From the IMG/VR virus record IMGVR_UViG_3300027869_000006, positions 45,769 to 109,768 of that record: 64,000 bases of DNA, one strand, 5' to 3'. The stretch comes from a virus. The notes under the pieces were generated by a model. That model was not told the origin of the DNA. It ran no database searches and saw only the letters and a program-made list of their open reading frames with translations. Below, piece after piece: positions 39,152-47,615 of this stretch. The translations under genes and the position numbers were made by a program. Within the stretch, counting starts at the first letter, position 1; each line of letters begins with the position of its first letter.

Positions 39152-39576
39152 CGGACCGTCTCCTCCTCTCCCCTATCCATTGTTCCAGTATAGGCAGCCT
39201 GATAAATCTTGTGAGCAGCCGAGAGCGAAGGGGGCACAGAGAGGCCAAGATCATGGGAAAACAGCAGGCGATACTCGTCATACCACGCGAGAAAGTCCTC
39301 CGCTTCTTGCAGCTCTTCACTCACCGCTTGCCGCTCGCTTGCTTGCTGTGATGAAGCAGCAGAGGAGATAGGTATGCGCTTGCATGTGCTTTTGACAAGG
39401 GGAACGAGCCAATCGAACAGGAGCAGGAAGACAATACCCAGACCCAGGAGGAAGCCAAACATGAAGAGTATGAGAAGTCCACAGAGCGTCAGGAGCAGGC
39501 GCTTTGTCCTGTGAAGAGAAGATGAAACGCGGCGCGACCGACGTTCAAACGGTGTTCCATGGAAAACGTTCCACAT
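39148..39576 (-). CDS. Membrane protein with two adjacent helices
   Basis: 142 aa from ATG 39576 (GAGGGG 5 bp upstream; ATG 39669 would add 31 residues). RTKRLLLTLCGLLILFMFGF and GLGIVFLLLFDWLVPLV form a hairpin; a helical cytosolic tail (SEELQEAEDFLAWYDEYRL) follows. First gene of the minus operon with rusA. Confidence 0.6.
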   Translation of the reverse strand: MWNVFHGTPFERRSRRVSSSLHRTKRLLLTLCGLLILFMFGFLLGLGIVFLLLFDWLVPLVKSTCKRIPISSAASSQQASERQAVSEELQEAEDFLAWYDEYRLLFSHDLGLSVPPSLSAAHKIYQAAYTGTMDRGEEETVR

Positions 39577-39698
39577 TACCCCTCCCCCTCCCCTCATCGC
39601 TTTCTCGCTCACACCTCCTGCTCTGATGGCATACCCGTCGCGTTCTCGTGTAAATACGAACTCAACCATACCAGAAGAGCAACAGTGGAGTTACCCAA

Positions 39699-39727
39699 AT
39701 TATAGAGAATACATCGTAAAATTACAA
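39699..39727 (-). promoter_or_regulatory. Minus-strand promoter of the rusA operon
   Basis: TTGTAA (39722-39727), 17-bp spacer, TATAAT (39699-39704). It lies in the 39577-40013 gap, which otherwise holds the operators below and low-complexity A/T-rich sequence. Confidence 0.65.
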
Positions 39728-39926
39728 GCCTTTTTTCTGACAATTCTTTCATAATTTATACGGTGGAGTTCATATTGCTACTTCTCTCATATCACGTGCG
39801 TATTTACAGTAGAGTTCGTCTTGTACAACATGGACTCACTTCAATTACGAAAGCAATAGAGCAGAGATGGCATGACGGGCCAGGCATCAGCAAAAAGGTA
39901 CAAAGGTTACTTATGTCACAAAAGGG

Positions 39927-39987
39927 TATGTTACACTGAAAAGAGAACAAAAGAAGTGTAACATATAGATGCTATTTTAGCATCTAT
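39927..39987. promoter_or_regulatory. Two palindromic operators before the 40014 gene
   Basis: TATGTTACACT (39927-39937) pairs with AGTGTAACATA (39955-39965), and ATAGATGCTA (39965-39974) with TAGCATCTAT (39978-39987). The second covers the -35 zone of a TAGAAT box at 39993-39998. They are likely binding sites for the HTH-like protein encoded next or for a divergent repressor. Confidence 0.6.
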
Positions 39988-40013
39988 TGTGGTAGAATAG
40001 GAAAGGAGTACTA

Positions 40014-40355
40014 ATGGCTGATGTCGGTCGCAAACAAGAAAGGGAATTAATTTTGTTTGGGCGCTATATGCGAGTTGCCAGTAAACTCAAGGCCAGGAAA
40101 CTAGGAGTCAGTCGCTATACCTGGGAACAGATCAGCCTAGAGACTGGAAAAGACCCTTCCTTGCTAGTAAAGGCAGTCAGCGGTGAAACAAAAAGACCGG
40201 CGGTTGAAAACGTCTGGGCATGGATCAGAGTCCTTGAACCTGGAGAGAGATTGGAACGGCTTATTTGTAGTAGTTTGAGGTACTCAACCGAGAAGGATTT
40301 CACTGATGCTGAGACCTCTATCGATGCTTTGGAACAGGAAGAAGATATCCAGTGA
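40014..40355 (+). CDS. HTH-like regulator, possibly self-regulated
   Basis: 113 aa, ATG 40014 after GGAAAGGAG. Helical throughout; SRYTWEQISLETGKDPSLLV and SGETKRPAVENVWAWIRVL fit an XRE-type HTH that is shifted in sequence. Palindromic operators and a promoter lie directly in front. Acidic C-terminus. Confidence 0.6.
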   Translation: MADVGRKQERELILFGRYMRVASKLKARKLGVSRYTWEQISLETGKDPSLLVKAVSGETKRPAVENVWAWIRVLEPGERLERLICSSLRYSTEKDFTDAETSIDALEQEEDIQ

Positions 40356-40395
40356 GAGAGACGAGATAAAATATCTATGAAAGTGTGTGAAATTA

Positions 40396-40640
40396 TGTAC
40401 AGAAGATATGTATCATAGCCTTGCATAGGGAAGAGCGAGATGGTATGCTTCCCCTTGTCCCCTCCAGGGGGAGACCGTCCAGGTGCGTAGGTACGCGAAA
40501 ATGTATACACAACGGAGATGGTGCGTACTGAATGCCTGGATGCCGGGCTAGGGGTGGAAGTACCATTACCACACTCCTAGAGCTACCGGAGAGAAGGCTA
40601 GAAACGTAAGATCGACGTTTCTAGCCTGTATCATTTTTGG
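40396..40640 (+). ncRNA. Structured non-coding RNA candidate with terminator
   Basis: The 40356-40731 gap has no good frame but is rich in paired stretches: GGGAAG/CTTCCC near 40429-40455, GTCCAGGT/GCCTGGAT (about 40478-40485 and 40531-40538), GTACGC/GCGTAC (about 40490-40495 and 40521-40526) that compete with a local GCGTA-GG-TACGC hairpin, and CTAGG-GTGG/CCAC-CTCCTAG near 40548-40580. A strong terminator ends it. This is the look of a riboswitch-like or regulatory RNA of about 200 nt; no known class recognised. Confidence 0.5.
40596..40626 (+). terminator. Rho-independent terminator
   Basis: GGCTAGAAACGT (40596-40607), AAGATCG, ACGTTTCTAGCC (40615-40626), then TGTATCATTTTT. Perfect 12-bp stem followed by T-rich DNA. 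Confidence 0.85.
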
Positions 40641-40676
40641 GGTATTTCTGCTACACTAGAAGTCCAGCACAACCGC

Positions 40677-40719
40677 CGCAGGAGGTTCACCAGAACCGTA
40701 AGTACGGCAAAGCCTCCTG
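40677..40719. terminator. Nested hairpin at the end of the minus cluster
   Basis: GCAGGAGG (40677-40684) pairs with CCTCCTGC (40712-40719), and inside it CCGTA (40695-40699) pairs with TACGG (40702-40706). It lies 13 bp beyond the stop of the minus gene at 40732 and probably ends that transcript. Confidence 0.5.
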
Positions 40720-40731
40720 CACCCACACATC

Positions 40732-41031
40732 TCATGACGCCTGTTCCCCCTGCAAGCATTCGAGCGTGATGCTCCGTAACTGATCGACTATGTGCGAGAG
40801 GCCGACGCGGTTGTTGCTATACTTGGTATACGGCTCGCTCACCTCTACGGCATAGAGTCCGATGTCTGCATTGAGTGAGGTGAGGGTGACGGTGATCCCC
40901 TGCGTGCCCAGGTAAGCAACCAGCCTCGTGATCTCGTTGAGCCAGCCTGTGAGCTCGGCGGTGCGTGCCTGCTGGCGAGGCGGATGGACGGGTGAAGGTG
41001 AGAGGGATCGGCGCGAATACTTCGATGGCAT
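40732..41031 (-). CDS. Hypothetical protein
   Basis: 99 aa from ATG 41031. Basic start (PSKYSRRSLSPSPVHPPR), then alpha/beta (GWLNEITRLVAYLGTQGITV, GLYAVEVSEPYTKY). Unknown. Confidence 0.55.
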   Translation of the reverse strand: MPSKYSRRSLSPSPVHPPRQQARTAELTGWLNEITRLVAYLGTQGITVTLTSLNADIGLYAVEVSEPYTKYSNNRVGLSHIVDQLRSITLECLQGEQAS

Positions 41032-41045
41032 GATCTTTCTCTCTC

Positions 41046-41531
41046 TCAATGACACCACCCGTACAGAGATGCGCGTGCCTGCTCGATGGTTACACCACGC
41101 TCGCCTCTGCGTAATTGCGCCACATCCTCATCAGTTTCATCGGCCATCGGCTGACTCAGGATGCGGCAGGGACACCATGCCTCTGTGCAGATGTGCGTTC
41201 CACCGTAGACGGCCTCAAAGACTGGGCCTGTCAGGGTCCGCACGAGATCAGCGAACGTGCCAGCGCGGTCCGTGTACCATTCCTGGATCGGGAGATATAC
41301 TGCTGTTTGTGATCCCTGTTGGCAGGATTCCGCGATGACAGAACAGATGAAACCCGTAAACACCGTTTGTCGGAGATCAAGCACCTCTACCAGTACATCA
41401 ATTTGTGCCTTGATCTGGGCGCGATTGTCTCCTTCCGCATCATAGGGATAATTGGCGAGATAGCCTTCCGTGTTATCATAGGCTAGAAACAGTTCTCGCA
41501 ACTTTGCCTCAATACGCTCTTCAATTGTCAT
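41046..41531 (-). CDS. Hypothetical protein
   Basis: 161 aa, ATG 41531 after AAGGAGC. Helical (IEERIEAKLRELFLAYDN, QIKAQIDVLVEVLDLRQ), with a CTEAWCPCR cysteine cluster. Stop TGA (ATGA) couples it to neighbours. No family recognised. Confidence 0.6.
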   Translation of the reverse strand: MTIEERIEAKLRELFLAYDNTEGYLANYPYDAEGDNRAQIKAQIDVLVEVLDLRQTVFTGFICSVIAESCQQGSQTAVYLPIQEWYTDRAGTFADLVRTLTGPVFEAVYGGTHICTEAWCPCRILSQPMADETDEDVAQLRRGERGVTIEQARASLYGWCH

Positions 41532-41890
41532 GCTTGCTCCTTCTTTTCTGTAAAGTCTTGCGGGAACGTCACCCTGATAATGGCTTCAGATTCCTGCTCT
41601 AGCGCTGCATGGTACGCCTTGACTGCCGTAATCCGCTCGACGGGCCAGCAGCCATGTTTGTAACCAGGGAGGGCTTCAATCTCAGGAGGCAACGGGCGGG
41701 TTGTGAAGCTGCCGAGCCACTGTCCCTCATAGGTCGTCATGGTCGAGTGTCCTTGATAGGGCTCATAGACCTCGTAGGCCACGATGGGTGTCCCGATGAT
41801 ATCGAAACGGTGGGCGATCTTCCCATCTGGGAGCCTGACCCACTCGCTGATATCACTATGGGTCGGGTTGATGTTTCTCGTGAGGTTCAT
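41528..41890 (-). CDS. Hypothetical protein
   Basis: 120 aa, ATG 41890. DISEWVRLPDGKIAHRFDII, GHSTMTTYEGQWLGSFTTRP, Pro/Tyr-rich centre. Overlaps both neighbours by 4 bp (ATGA). No family recognised. Confidence 0.6.
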   Translation of the reverse strand: MNLTRNINPTHSDISEWVRLPDGKIAHRFDIIGTPIVAYEVYEPYQGHSTMTTYEGQWLGSFTTRPLPPEIEALPGYKHGCWPVERITAVKAYHAALEQESEAIIRVTFPQDFTEKKEQA

Positions 41891-42051
41891 GCCACCTGGC
41901 TCCCTTCTCTCAAGGCGGGGACGAGCACTAGTGCCTCGGCATAGGTGCTGACTCGGTACAACGTGCGACTGACGATCCCTCGAAGGGTCGAGGTAAAGCG
42001 GACAACTTCAAACAACCCCGAACTTGGCTGATAAATAGTTTGGTATCTCAT
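41887..42051 (-). CDS. Small beta-rich protein
   Basis: 54 aa from ATG 42051 after AGGAAGGAA. RYQTIYQPSSGLFEVVRFTS, LRGIVSRTLYRVSTYAEALV. First gene of the cluster, behind the promoter at 42093-42121. Confidence 0.55.
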   Translation of the reverse strand: MRYQTIYQPSSGLFEVVRFTSTLRGIVSRTLYRVSTYAEALVLVPALREGSQVA

Positions 42052-42092
42052 GCTTGTTTCCTTCCTCATAACGAACGCTCTTACTACTATCT

Positions 42093-42121
42093 AGTATAGT
42101 TCATTTAAAGAGCAAAGTCAA
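42093..42121 (-). promoter_or_regulatory. Minus-strand promoter
   Basis: TTGACT (42116-42121), 17-bp spacer, TATACT (42093-42098), reading into the 42051 gene. Confidence 0.65.
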
Positions 42122-42149
42122 GAGGAAAAGGGGGCAAAACGTACGAGTT

Positions 42150-42503
42150 TTAGGCAGGTCCAGAAACTGCCTGTTGCTTTCGCTCTCGGTAGACTTTCTG
42201 GAGTGATTTGGCCCGTTTAGGAATAAGGCGTATGGTAAACGGTTCACGGTAGGGGAAGAGTGAGGTACGCAGGTGAGGTTTCCCATTCTTCGGGTTGACT
42301 GGGTGTCGAGCGTGTAGCAATTTCTCGTTGACATGGTGCTGCACGCTCTTATTGGTGTACTTTACATCAGGTACCTGGTACTCATGCTCTGCTCGCCAGG
42401 TATAGATAGCCGCAACGTCATGTACGGTAATCTCTCCGCCTACCGGCTCGATATGCAGATCAGCGAGAATACCCCGTATTTGCTTCTCGTCATAATAATG
42501 CAT
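42150..42503 (-). CDS. Hypothetical protein
   Basis: 117 aa, ATG 42503 after GAGGGAGATC. EKQIRGILADLHIEPVGGEI, VHDVAAIYTWRAEHEYQVPD, a basic C-terminal third (LIPKRAKSLQKVYRERKQQ). Possibly a DNA-binding protein; no family recognised. Confidence 0.6.
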   Translation of the reverse strand: MHYYDEKQIRGILADLHIEPVGGEITVHDVAAIYTWRAEHEYQVPDVKYTNKSVQHHVNEKLLHARHPVNPKNGKPHLRTSLFPYREPFTIRLIPKRAKSLQKVYRERKQQAVSGPA

Positions 42504-42603
42504 GGTGATCTCCCTCTTTCAAAAACGAGTATTGCTCCTTTATAGCACAAACTATGAATTTTCCGCAAGGGGTGAAATTTCCTACAAACTCATGGGAAAA
42601 CAC

Positions 42604-42632
42604 TTGACTTTGAGCCTTATATAAGCTATAAT
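42604..42632 (+). promoter_or_regulatory. Promoter of the 42.7-49 kb plus operon
   Basis: TTGACT (42604-42609), 17-bp spacer, TATAAT (42627-42632), divergent from the minus gene at 42503. About 115 bp of leader precede the first ATG. It shares the AAAACACTTG upstream string with the 61.8 kb promoter. Confidence 0.75.
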
Positions 42633-42751
42633 TGAACTTAGAAGATGAGAAAAGAAAGAGCGAGTCACAACGACCCGCTCAGACATCCAAAGCGAGAGGC
42701 ACCGAAACCTTCACGTGTAAGTACCTCTCCACCTGAAAGGATTGTAACACA

Positions 42752-42946
42752 ATGAAGACAACGATGACACAAGCCATCCGCACAGAGCAGACAGCGACCA
42801 GTGGGTATGTGGGTCGGTTCCTCCGTGAGCGGCAGGAGGCCGAACGATTAGAGCGCGAGTACGCCGTACAGTTGGCCTGGTACCAGAGCCTCTCGGAAGA
42901 GCAGCGCCGGGCGTACCATGTACAGTTAAATAGCATTTACTGTTAA
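42752..42946 (+). CDS. Small helical protein, first gene of the operon
   Basis: 64 aa, ATG 42752 after GAAAGGAT. SGYVGRFLRERQEAERLERE, YQSLSEEQRRAYHVQLN. Unknown; small DNA-mimic or accessory protein possible. Confidence 0.6.
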   Translation: MKTTMTQAIRTEQTATSGYVGRFLRERQEAERLEREYAVQLAWYQSLSEEQRRAYHVQLNSIYC

Positions 42947-42962
42947 GAGAGGGAGAGAAGCA

Positions 42963-43799
42963 ATGTATCAATACAGTATCAGTGATCCACGCGGGTTAGA
43001 GGAGGAACAGATTCGGCGTATCGCTCCCTCGGTGTTTGCAGGGGCTGCGCATGAGAGCCGATCAACACGCTATGCCTACATCCCAACCAGCATGGTGTTG
43101 GCGGGATTGGCCCAAGAAGGATTTGTCCCGACCGCTGCGATGCAATCTCAGTCTCGCATTGAAGGAAAATCTGAGTTTACGAAACACCTCCTGCGGTTGC
43201 GACACCGCGATGACCTGGGCATGACCAAGCCTGATGTGCTTGAAGTCGTCCTCGTCAATGCTCACGATGGTTCATCGGCCTATAAGCTCTATCATGGTAT
43301 CTTTCGCATGGTCTGTTCCAACGGCCTGATCGCCGGGGACTTCAGTGATACCATGAGCGTGCGCCATACGGGCAATGTGGTGGATGAGGTCATTGAGGGA
43401 ACGTATAAACTGGTAGAAGAGGGTGAAAAGGTGATGGGTCACGTTGAGGAAATGAAGCAGATTGAACTCGACCGACCTGAACAGTTGCTTCTTGCTCAGT
43501 ATACCCTGAAAGCCCGTTTTGACCTGGACGACTCCGAGGATGGTGAGCAAAAGAAAGAAGTCATCTATGAGCCATCCGACTTCCTGCGTCGCCGTCGATC
43601 AGCCGACGTGGGAGATGATCTTTACACCGTGACCAATGTGGTCCAAGAAGCCGCGATCCGGGGTGGGGTGAAACGTCTCGATGGTCAAGGTCATCGCCAT
43701 AGTACTCGCACTATCCACGGAATTGATCAGACAGTTCGTCTCAATAAACTCGTCTGGCAGTTTGCTGAGGAGTTGCGGAAGTTCAAACATAGTCAGTAG
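42963..43799 (+). CDS. DUF932 phage/plasmid protein
   Basis: 278 aa, ATG 42963 after AGAGGGAGAGAAG. The pattern IPTSMVLAGLAQEGFVPTAA, QSRIEGKSEFTKHLLRLRH, PDVLEVVLVNAHDGSSAYKL, HGIFRMVCSNGLIAGDFSD is that of DUF932, common on large phages and conjugative plasmids and usually near recombination genes. Molecular function not established. Confidence 0.85.
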   Translation: MYQYSISDPRGLEEEQIRRIAPSVFAGAAHESRSTRYAYIPTSMVLAGLAQEGFVPTAAMQSQSRIEGKSEFTKHLLRLRHRDDLGMTKPDVLEVVLVNAHDGSSAYKLYHGIFRMVCSNGLIAGDFSDTMSVRHTGNVVDEVIEGTYKLVEEGEKVMGHVEEMKQIELDRPEQLLLAQYTLKARFDLDDSEDGEQKKEVIYEPSDFLRRRRSADVGDDLYTVTNVVQEAAIRGGVKRLDGQGHRHSTRTIHGIDQTVRLNKLVWQFAEELRKFKHSQ

Positions 43800-43803
43800 T
43801 GCC

Positions 43804-44130
43804 ATGTTTGACGAGGAGGATGAGTTGCTCCTGGTAGAAGATTACTTCTTATCAGGAGCAGCCTATGAAGACAGCGAGGCTGTGATGACGATATGGAGTA
43901 CAATCATGCCAAGTGAGTGCTTAACACTCCTAGCATTCCTCAGAGAAGGGAGAAAACAGATGCATACCTATGACATCTATTACGAGCCAGCGGATACCGA
44001 TGATCCGCGTATTCCCCTTGGTACCATACAGGCTGAGAGTATCAGTGATGCACTTGACAAGGCCGCACAATGGTTTGAATATGATTCTGCCGATTTAGTG
44101 GCTGTATTCGTTGTGAAAGAAGAGGAGTAA
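43804..44130 (+). CDS. Hypothetical acidic protein
   Basis: Up to 108 aa from ATG 43804, 4 bp past the DUF932 stop. An internal ATG at 43960 has a much better ribosome site (GAAGGGAG) and gives 56 aa (MHTYDIYYEPADTDDPRIPL). Strand-rich end (ADLVAVFVVKEEE). Unknown. Confidence 0.55.
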   Translation: MFDEEDELLLVEDYFLSGAAYEDSEAVMTIWSTIMPSECLTLLAFLREGRKQMHTYDIYYEPADTDDPRIPLGTIQAESISDALDKAAQWFEYDSADLVAVFVVKEEE

Positions 44131-44133
44131 GTC

Positions 44134-44919
44134 ATGAGTGCGCAACAGGAGACAGAAGAGAGAGCACGCCCACGTGCATTCAATCCACGAGAGCACCTCA
44201 TCGAGATTAAGAATCGGGGTGGAAGTGCTGAATATCTTCCTGTCCAATACCGCCTAGTCTGGTTCCGAGAGCAGCATCCGCAGGGCACGATAGAGACTGA
44301 AATCGTGCAACTTGACCTTGACCGTGAGACTGAGGAGGAAGTCTTTGCCTGGAATAATGACACTCGCCGCAGTGAGAAAGTAGTGAAACGTGCCAATGGC
44401 TTTGTGATCTTCCGGGCAGTCGTCAAAGATGGCAAGGGTGGCATGGCAACCGGCACAAAATCAGAGAAGGCGGCAAGTTTTCCAGATTATCTCGAAAAGT
44501 GCGAATCGGGCGCGATAGGCAGAGCTTTAGCAGCACTTGGATACGGCACACAATTCGCCCCAGAGCTCAATGAGGAACATCGTATTGTGGACTCCCCGGT
44601 TGATCGGACTCCCTCGTTATCTGATGGGGTCCGTGCCTCCATTCACTCGACCTCCTCAACCGAGGATCGCAGCGCGGGTGGACCTACCCCTGATGGGAAC
44701 GGTCGCAAGCCCCTGGTGAGTGTGAGCGTGACCCCACCTACCGAACAGAAATCCCCGGATGCCAGGGCGACTGAGCAGCAATTGACGAGTATTCGTAAAC
44801 TTTGTCACAGTTTGGGCAAACCTGAGCCTGAGAACCAGGAAACCATGACGTATCAGAGTGCGCGTGAACTCATACAACGCCTGAGCATTGACTATCGGCA
44901 GTCCAGAAAAGCAAGTTGA
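44134..44919 (+). CDS. Rad52/Erf-like single-strand annealing protein candidate
   Basis: 261 aa. The block EYLPVQYRLVWFREQHPQGT, FVIFRAVVKDGKGGMATGTK, and DYLEKCESGAIGRALAALGY-GTQF is typical of phage ERF/Rad52-type annealing or ssDNA-binding proteins (the E-x-A-I/G-x-GRAL helix). The C-terminal 80 residues form a low-complexity linker plus a helical end (RATEQQLTSIRKLCHSLG). It would serve phage recombination. Family assignment by motif only. Confidence 0.65.
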   Translation: MSAQQETEERARPRAFNPREHLIEIKNRGGSAEYLPVQYRLVWFREQHPQGTIETEIVQLDLDRETEEEVFAWNNDTRRSEKVVKRANGFVIFRAVVKDGKGGMATGTKSEKAASFPDYLEKCESGAIGRALAALGYGTQFAPELNEEHRIVDSPVDRTPSLSDGVRASIHSTSSTEDRSAGGPTPDGNGRKPLVSVSVTPPTEQKSPDARATEQQLTSIRKLCHSLGKPEPENQETMTYQSARELIQRLSIDYRQSRKAS

Positions 44920-44933
44920 GAGAGAGATGTACC

Positions 44934-45152
44934 ATGCCACAACTGACCGGGGAACTTGTCTATCGTGCCTTCGTCTTTGGGGTGTCTCATCGCGTTCCTG
45001 CCACACCCACGAAACGCTGGCTGGAACTGACTGATGGGGGCCGCGCACTCTATGAGGGAATGGCCGCCTGGTTGAACTCTCTGCTCGAAGAGGCCGAGGG
45101 AATTGAACGTCTGGAGCAGATCACTGATAGTGAGGCAGAGCAGGTATCTTGA
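44934..45152 (+). CDS. Small helical protein
   Basis: 72 aa from ATG 44934. LVYRAFVFGVSHRVPATPTK, GRALYEGMAAWLNSLLEEAE. Unknown. Confidence 0.55.
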   Translation: MPQLTGELVYRAFVFGVSHRVPATPTKRWLELTDGGRALYEGMAAWLNSLLEEAEGIERLEQITDSEAEQVS

Positions 45153-45196
45153 TCTAAGCCCAATTGCTAGAAGTCAAAACAAGGAAGGAAAATACG

Positions 45197-45472
45197 GTGA
45201 ATGACCATGAGGAGCCGAAGGAGCGAACCTTTACCTTTACGGGGACATCTGCTGAATTACAACGTCTCCAGGAACTGGTGTGGGAACTACGGGAAATCGA
45301 GACGATGCCTCTTGATGCTATTCCCCCACGTACCTTGTTCTATGATGCGTGGAGGAATGTCTATGTTCTCCTCAACGGGGAACAGTTGACCCCAGAGCAG
45401 GTACTACGAACAGGGATGTTCTTCGGCATGGTATCAAAGATGCTCAAGGAACAGAAAGAAGGGAGAGTATGA
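45197..45472 (+). CDS. Hypothetical protein
   Basis: 91 aa from GTG 45197 with AAGGAAGG 8 bp before. FTFTGTSAELQRLQELVWEL and LNGEQLTPEQVLRTGMFFGM. Overlaps the next ATG by 4 bp. Unknown. Confidence 0.55.
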   Translation: MNDHEEPKERTFTFTGTSAELQRLQELVWELREIETMPLDAIPPRTLFYDAWRNVYVLLNGEQLTPEQVLRTGMFFGMVSKMLKEQKEGRV

Positions 45473-46227
45473 CAAAGAAGCAGTTTATTGCAGAGGTGGC
45501 CTCTCTCTCAAAAGAGGTGGAGTATGTCGCAGCTGGTGGAGGTAGTCTCTTTGACCCTGGGGAGATTGCAGTCCGTGTTCTGCCCAACCTGCGCGGCGGA
45601 CAACTGGTCGCTTACCTCTTCCGGCGCTTCGGGTATCCGAGTTGGAGATGGGATGAGTACAAGGAACTTACTCACTATCTCATTACGACGCCTATGAAAG
45701 ATGTGTTTCTAGAAGTCCGTCCCTACATGGGCGGTGATTCTCCGCAACCATCTTCCTTTGACCATACCGTCCTTATGTTTGGCTATTGTGTGGATAAGGC
45801 TATCGAAGAGGAGAGTTACTACCCGCTTCTGATGGAGGGAAAGCGAAATGACTGGTATGAACATCCTCGCTACAAGGAGTGTAACCAGGCATTTGAAGCA
45901 GCGATGCGCGATCTCTTGCGCCCGGTCTACGTGCGTGATGTCCCTATCAATTGCTATGGGTTGGTTCTCGATGACGACTTGGGAACATGCCCATCGCACG
46001 TCGAGCCATATCATGCAGCGGGCTACCCTATTCCGCAAGCCTTTCTCAGGGATACTGATCGGTATGTACAATTCACCGATGCGCTCTCTACCCTAGGTGA
46101 CGGTTCTATGGACAAGGGCATCGACCGCGTTATCAAGAATGCGGCGACGCTCAAACTGTACACGAGTGCGACGAGAGCAGAAATAGAGGCCGCCCTCGAA
46201 CAGGAAGGAACGGAAGAACATGGATAA
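45469..46227 (+). CDS. Hypothetical protein
   Basis: 252 aa from ATG 45469 after AAGGGAG. Mixed alpha/beta: FIAEVASLSKEVEYVAAGGG, RWDEYKELTHYLITTPMK, HTVLMFGYCVDKAIEEES, then a helical end (IDRVIKNAATLKLYTSATRA). No family recognised. Confidence 0.6.
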   Translation: MTKKQFIAEVASLSKEVEYVAAGGGSLFDPGEIAVRVLPNLRGGQLVAYLFRRFGYPSWRWDEYKELTHYLITTPMKDVFLEVRPYMGGDSPQPSSFDHTVLMFGYCVDKAIEEESYYPLLMEGKRNDWYEHPRYKECNQAFEAAMRDLLRPVYVRDVPINCYGLVLDDDLGTCPSHVEPYHAAGYPIPQAFLRDTDRYVQFTDALSTLGDGSMDKGIDRVIKNAATLKLYTSATRAEIEAALEQEGTEEHG

Positions 46228-46552
46228 GCCATTACACTCCGTCCAAAGTACGCTTACCGACTCTGAGTGGGTGAGCCTGATAAACAAAGAGAGAGGGGGT
46301 TTACCTGAGTGCTGCGGGAATATCAGCGAACTCCGTGATCGCGTGATTGCTCTTGCTCGTGAAGGTGGATTGCTTCCTGCATGGGATAGTATGATGCTTC
46401 TACGTGCCTATCGGGTGGCACGTGATGGGCACGATTTTACTGAGGAGGAGCATCCTGCCTTGCTCAAGTTGGTACGGGAAGTAGCCGAAGCATCGGGGTA
46501 CACCTTAGAGCAGATACACGAGTTCCCTCATGAAGGAAATGGAGAAGTATGA
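46220..46552 (+). CDS. Hypothetical protein
   Basis: 110 aa. DSEWVSLINKERGGLPECCG, REGGLLPAWDSMMLLRAYRV, HPALLKLVREVAEASGYTLE. Overlaps both neighbours. Unknown. Confidence 0.6.
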   Translation: MDKPLHSVQSTLTDSEWVSLINKERGGLPECCGNISELRDRVIALAREGGLLPAWDSMMLLRAYRVARDGHDFTEEEHPALLKLVREVAEASGYTLEQIHEFPHEGNGEV

Positions 46553-46935
46553 GTAGGGTAGAATTGTTATTGACCCGGCGACTCGCCGCCATGTGGGAAC
46601 AGATTGAAACACTTGACCTGCTACGGAACCTTGAACCCACACCGACACAGGAAGCATTTGAGGAGCAACGGAAGCGTTGTCTGAAGGAGATACGTGCTGC
46701 CCGCTCTATTTTCAAGGATATTGAAGGGCAGGTCAAGTTCTTGCAACTTCCTGCAAAGTCGCCTGTCGAGCAGGAATTTACCATCGGTCAACAGGTACGC
46801 ATTACCCGATCTGAGACCTGGCAGGGAGATATCTGTACCATCACCAAAAGGAGCAAGCGCGACCCGCATATGTACTGGCTCAAGGAACATGGGTGGCGAA
46901 GGTCAGATGAGATTGAGCCCGTCGAGCCTGTGTAG
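46549..46935 (+). CDS. Hypothetical protein with KOW/SH3-like C-terminus
   Basis: 128 aa. Coiled-coil front (LEPTPTQEAFEEQRKRCLKE). The end EFTIGQQVRITRSETWQGDI and CTITKRSKRDPHMYWLKEHG resembles a KOW/SH3-like nucleic-acid or protein binding fold. Confidence 0.55.
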   Translation: MSRVELLLTRRLAAMWEQIETLDLLRNLEPTPTQEAFEEQRKRCLKEIRAARSIFKDIEGQVKFLQLPAKSPVEQEFTIGQQVRITRSETWQGDICTITKRSKRDPHMYWLKEHGWRRSDEIEPVEPV

Positions 46936-46975
46936 TTCTATGCTGATTGAGCAGTAAACTAAGGAAGGAAGCACG

Positions 46976-47557
46976 ATGAAGAAGCTAGCAATAATCGATA
47001 TGGATGGGATTGTGGCGAACCGTGATGCTCGTCTGGAAAAGGCACGGCAAGCCTATCTCGAACGCATGGAAGTAGAAGGAAAGACACCGGAACCTCTCTC
47101 GTACAGAGGGGGCTTTGAGTATGACGTGCTATTTGATCCGGTACTTGTGGAGTTGGATACATTGATTGACGGCGTGAAAGAGGCGCTAGAAACGCTACGC
47201 TATCAGTATGATTATGCTCTCCTGTTTTTGACGAGTAGGCCAGAACGAATGCGAGAGGCAACGATAGCATGGCTGTTTGCACACAACATTCTGTTTTATC
47301 AGTCGAATGGATTGCCCGCATTGGTGACAAAGCCACCTGCCTTCCAGTACATGAAGACGAGGGTATGGAAAGCTGGTATGGTGCAGACGTTGGCAAACTG
47401 GTATGGTGCAAGTATTGTTAAGTTCATTGACGACCAGGAAGAGAATTGGCAGGAACTCTTGAAGCACACACCCTATACAGCATACTCACTTGAGTGGTGC
47501 AGTTCACTGGCACAGACTGTTGATCGCCTGCGTGAGGGTGCTCAAGAGAGTCTGTAG
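46976..47557 (+). CDS. HAD-superfamily phosphatase/polynucleotide phosphatase-like
   Basis: 193 aa, ATG after AAGGAAGGAAGC. HAD motifs: I (AIIDMDGIVA), II (LLFLTSRPER), III (KAGMV/K) and IV (KFIDDQEENW). Such phage enzymes remove phosphates from nucleotides or nucleic-acid ends. A second HAD-like gene is at 59853. Substrate unknown. Confidence 0.75.
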   Translation: MKKLAIIDMDGIVANRDARLEKARQAYLERMEVEGKTPEPLSYRGGFEYDVLFDPVLVELDTLIDGVKEALETLRYQYDYALLFLTSRPERMREATIAWLFAHNILFYQSNGLPALVTKPPAFQYMKTRVWKAGMVQTLANWYGASIVKFIDDQEENWQELLKHTPYTAYSLEWCSSLAQTVDRLREGAQESL

Positions 47558-47615
47558 AGTCAGTTTACCCATATGCGCGGAAACTAGTAGTTCAGAAAAA
47601 AGGGAGAGAGAAAAA

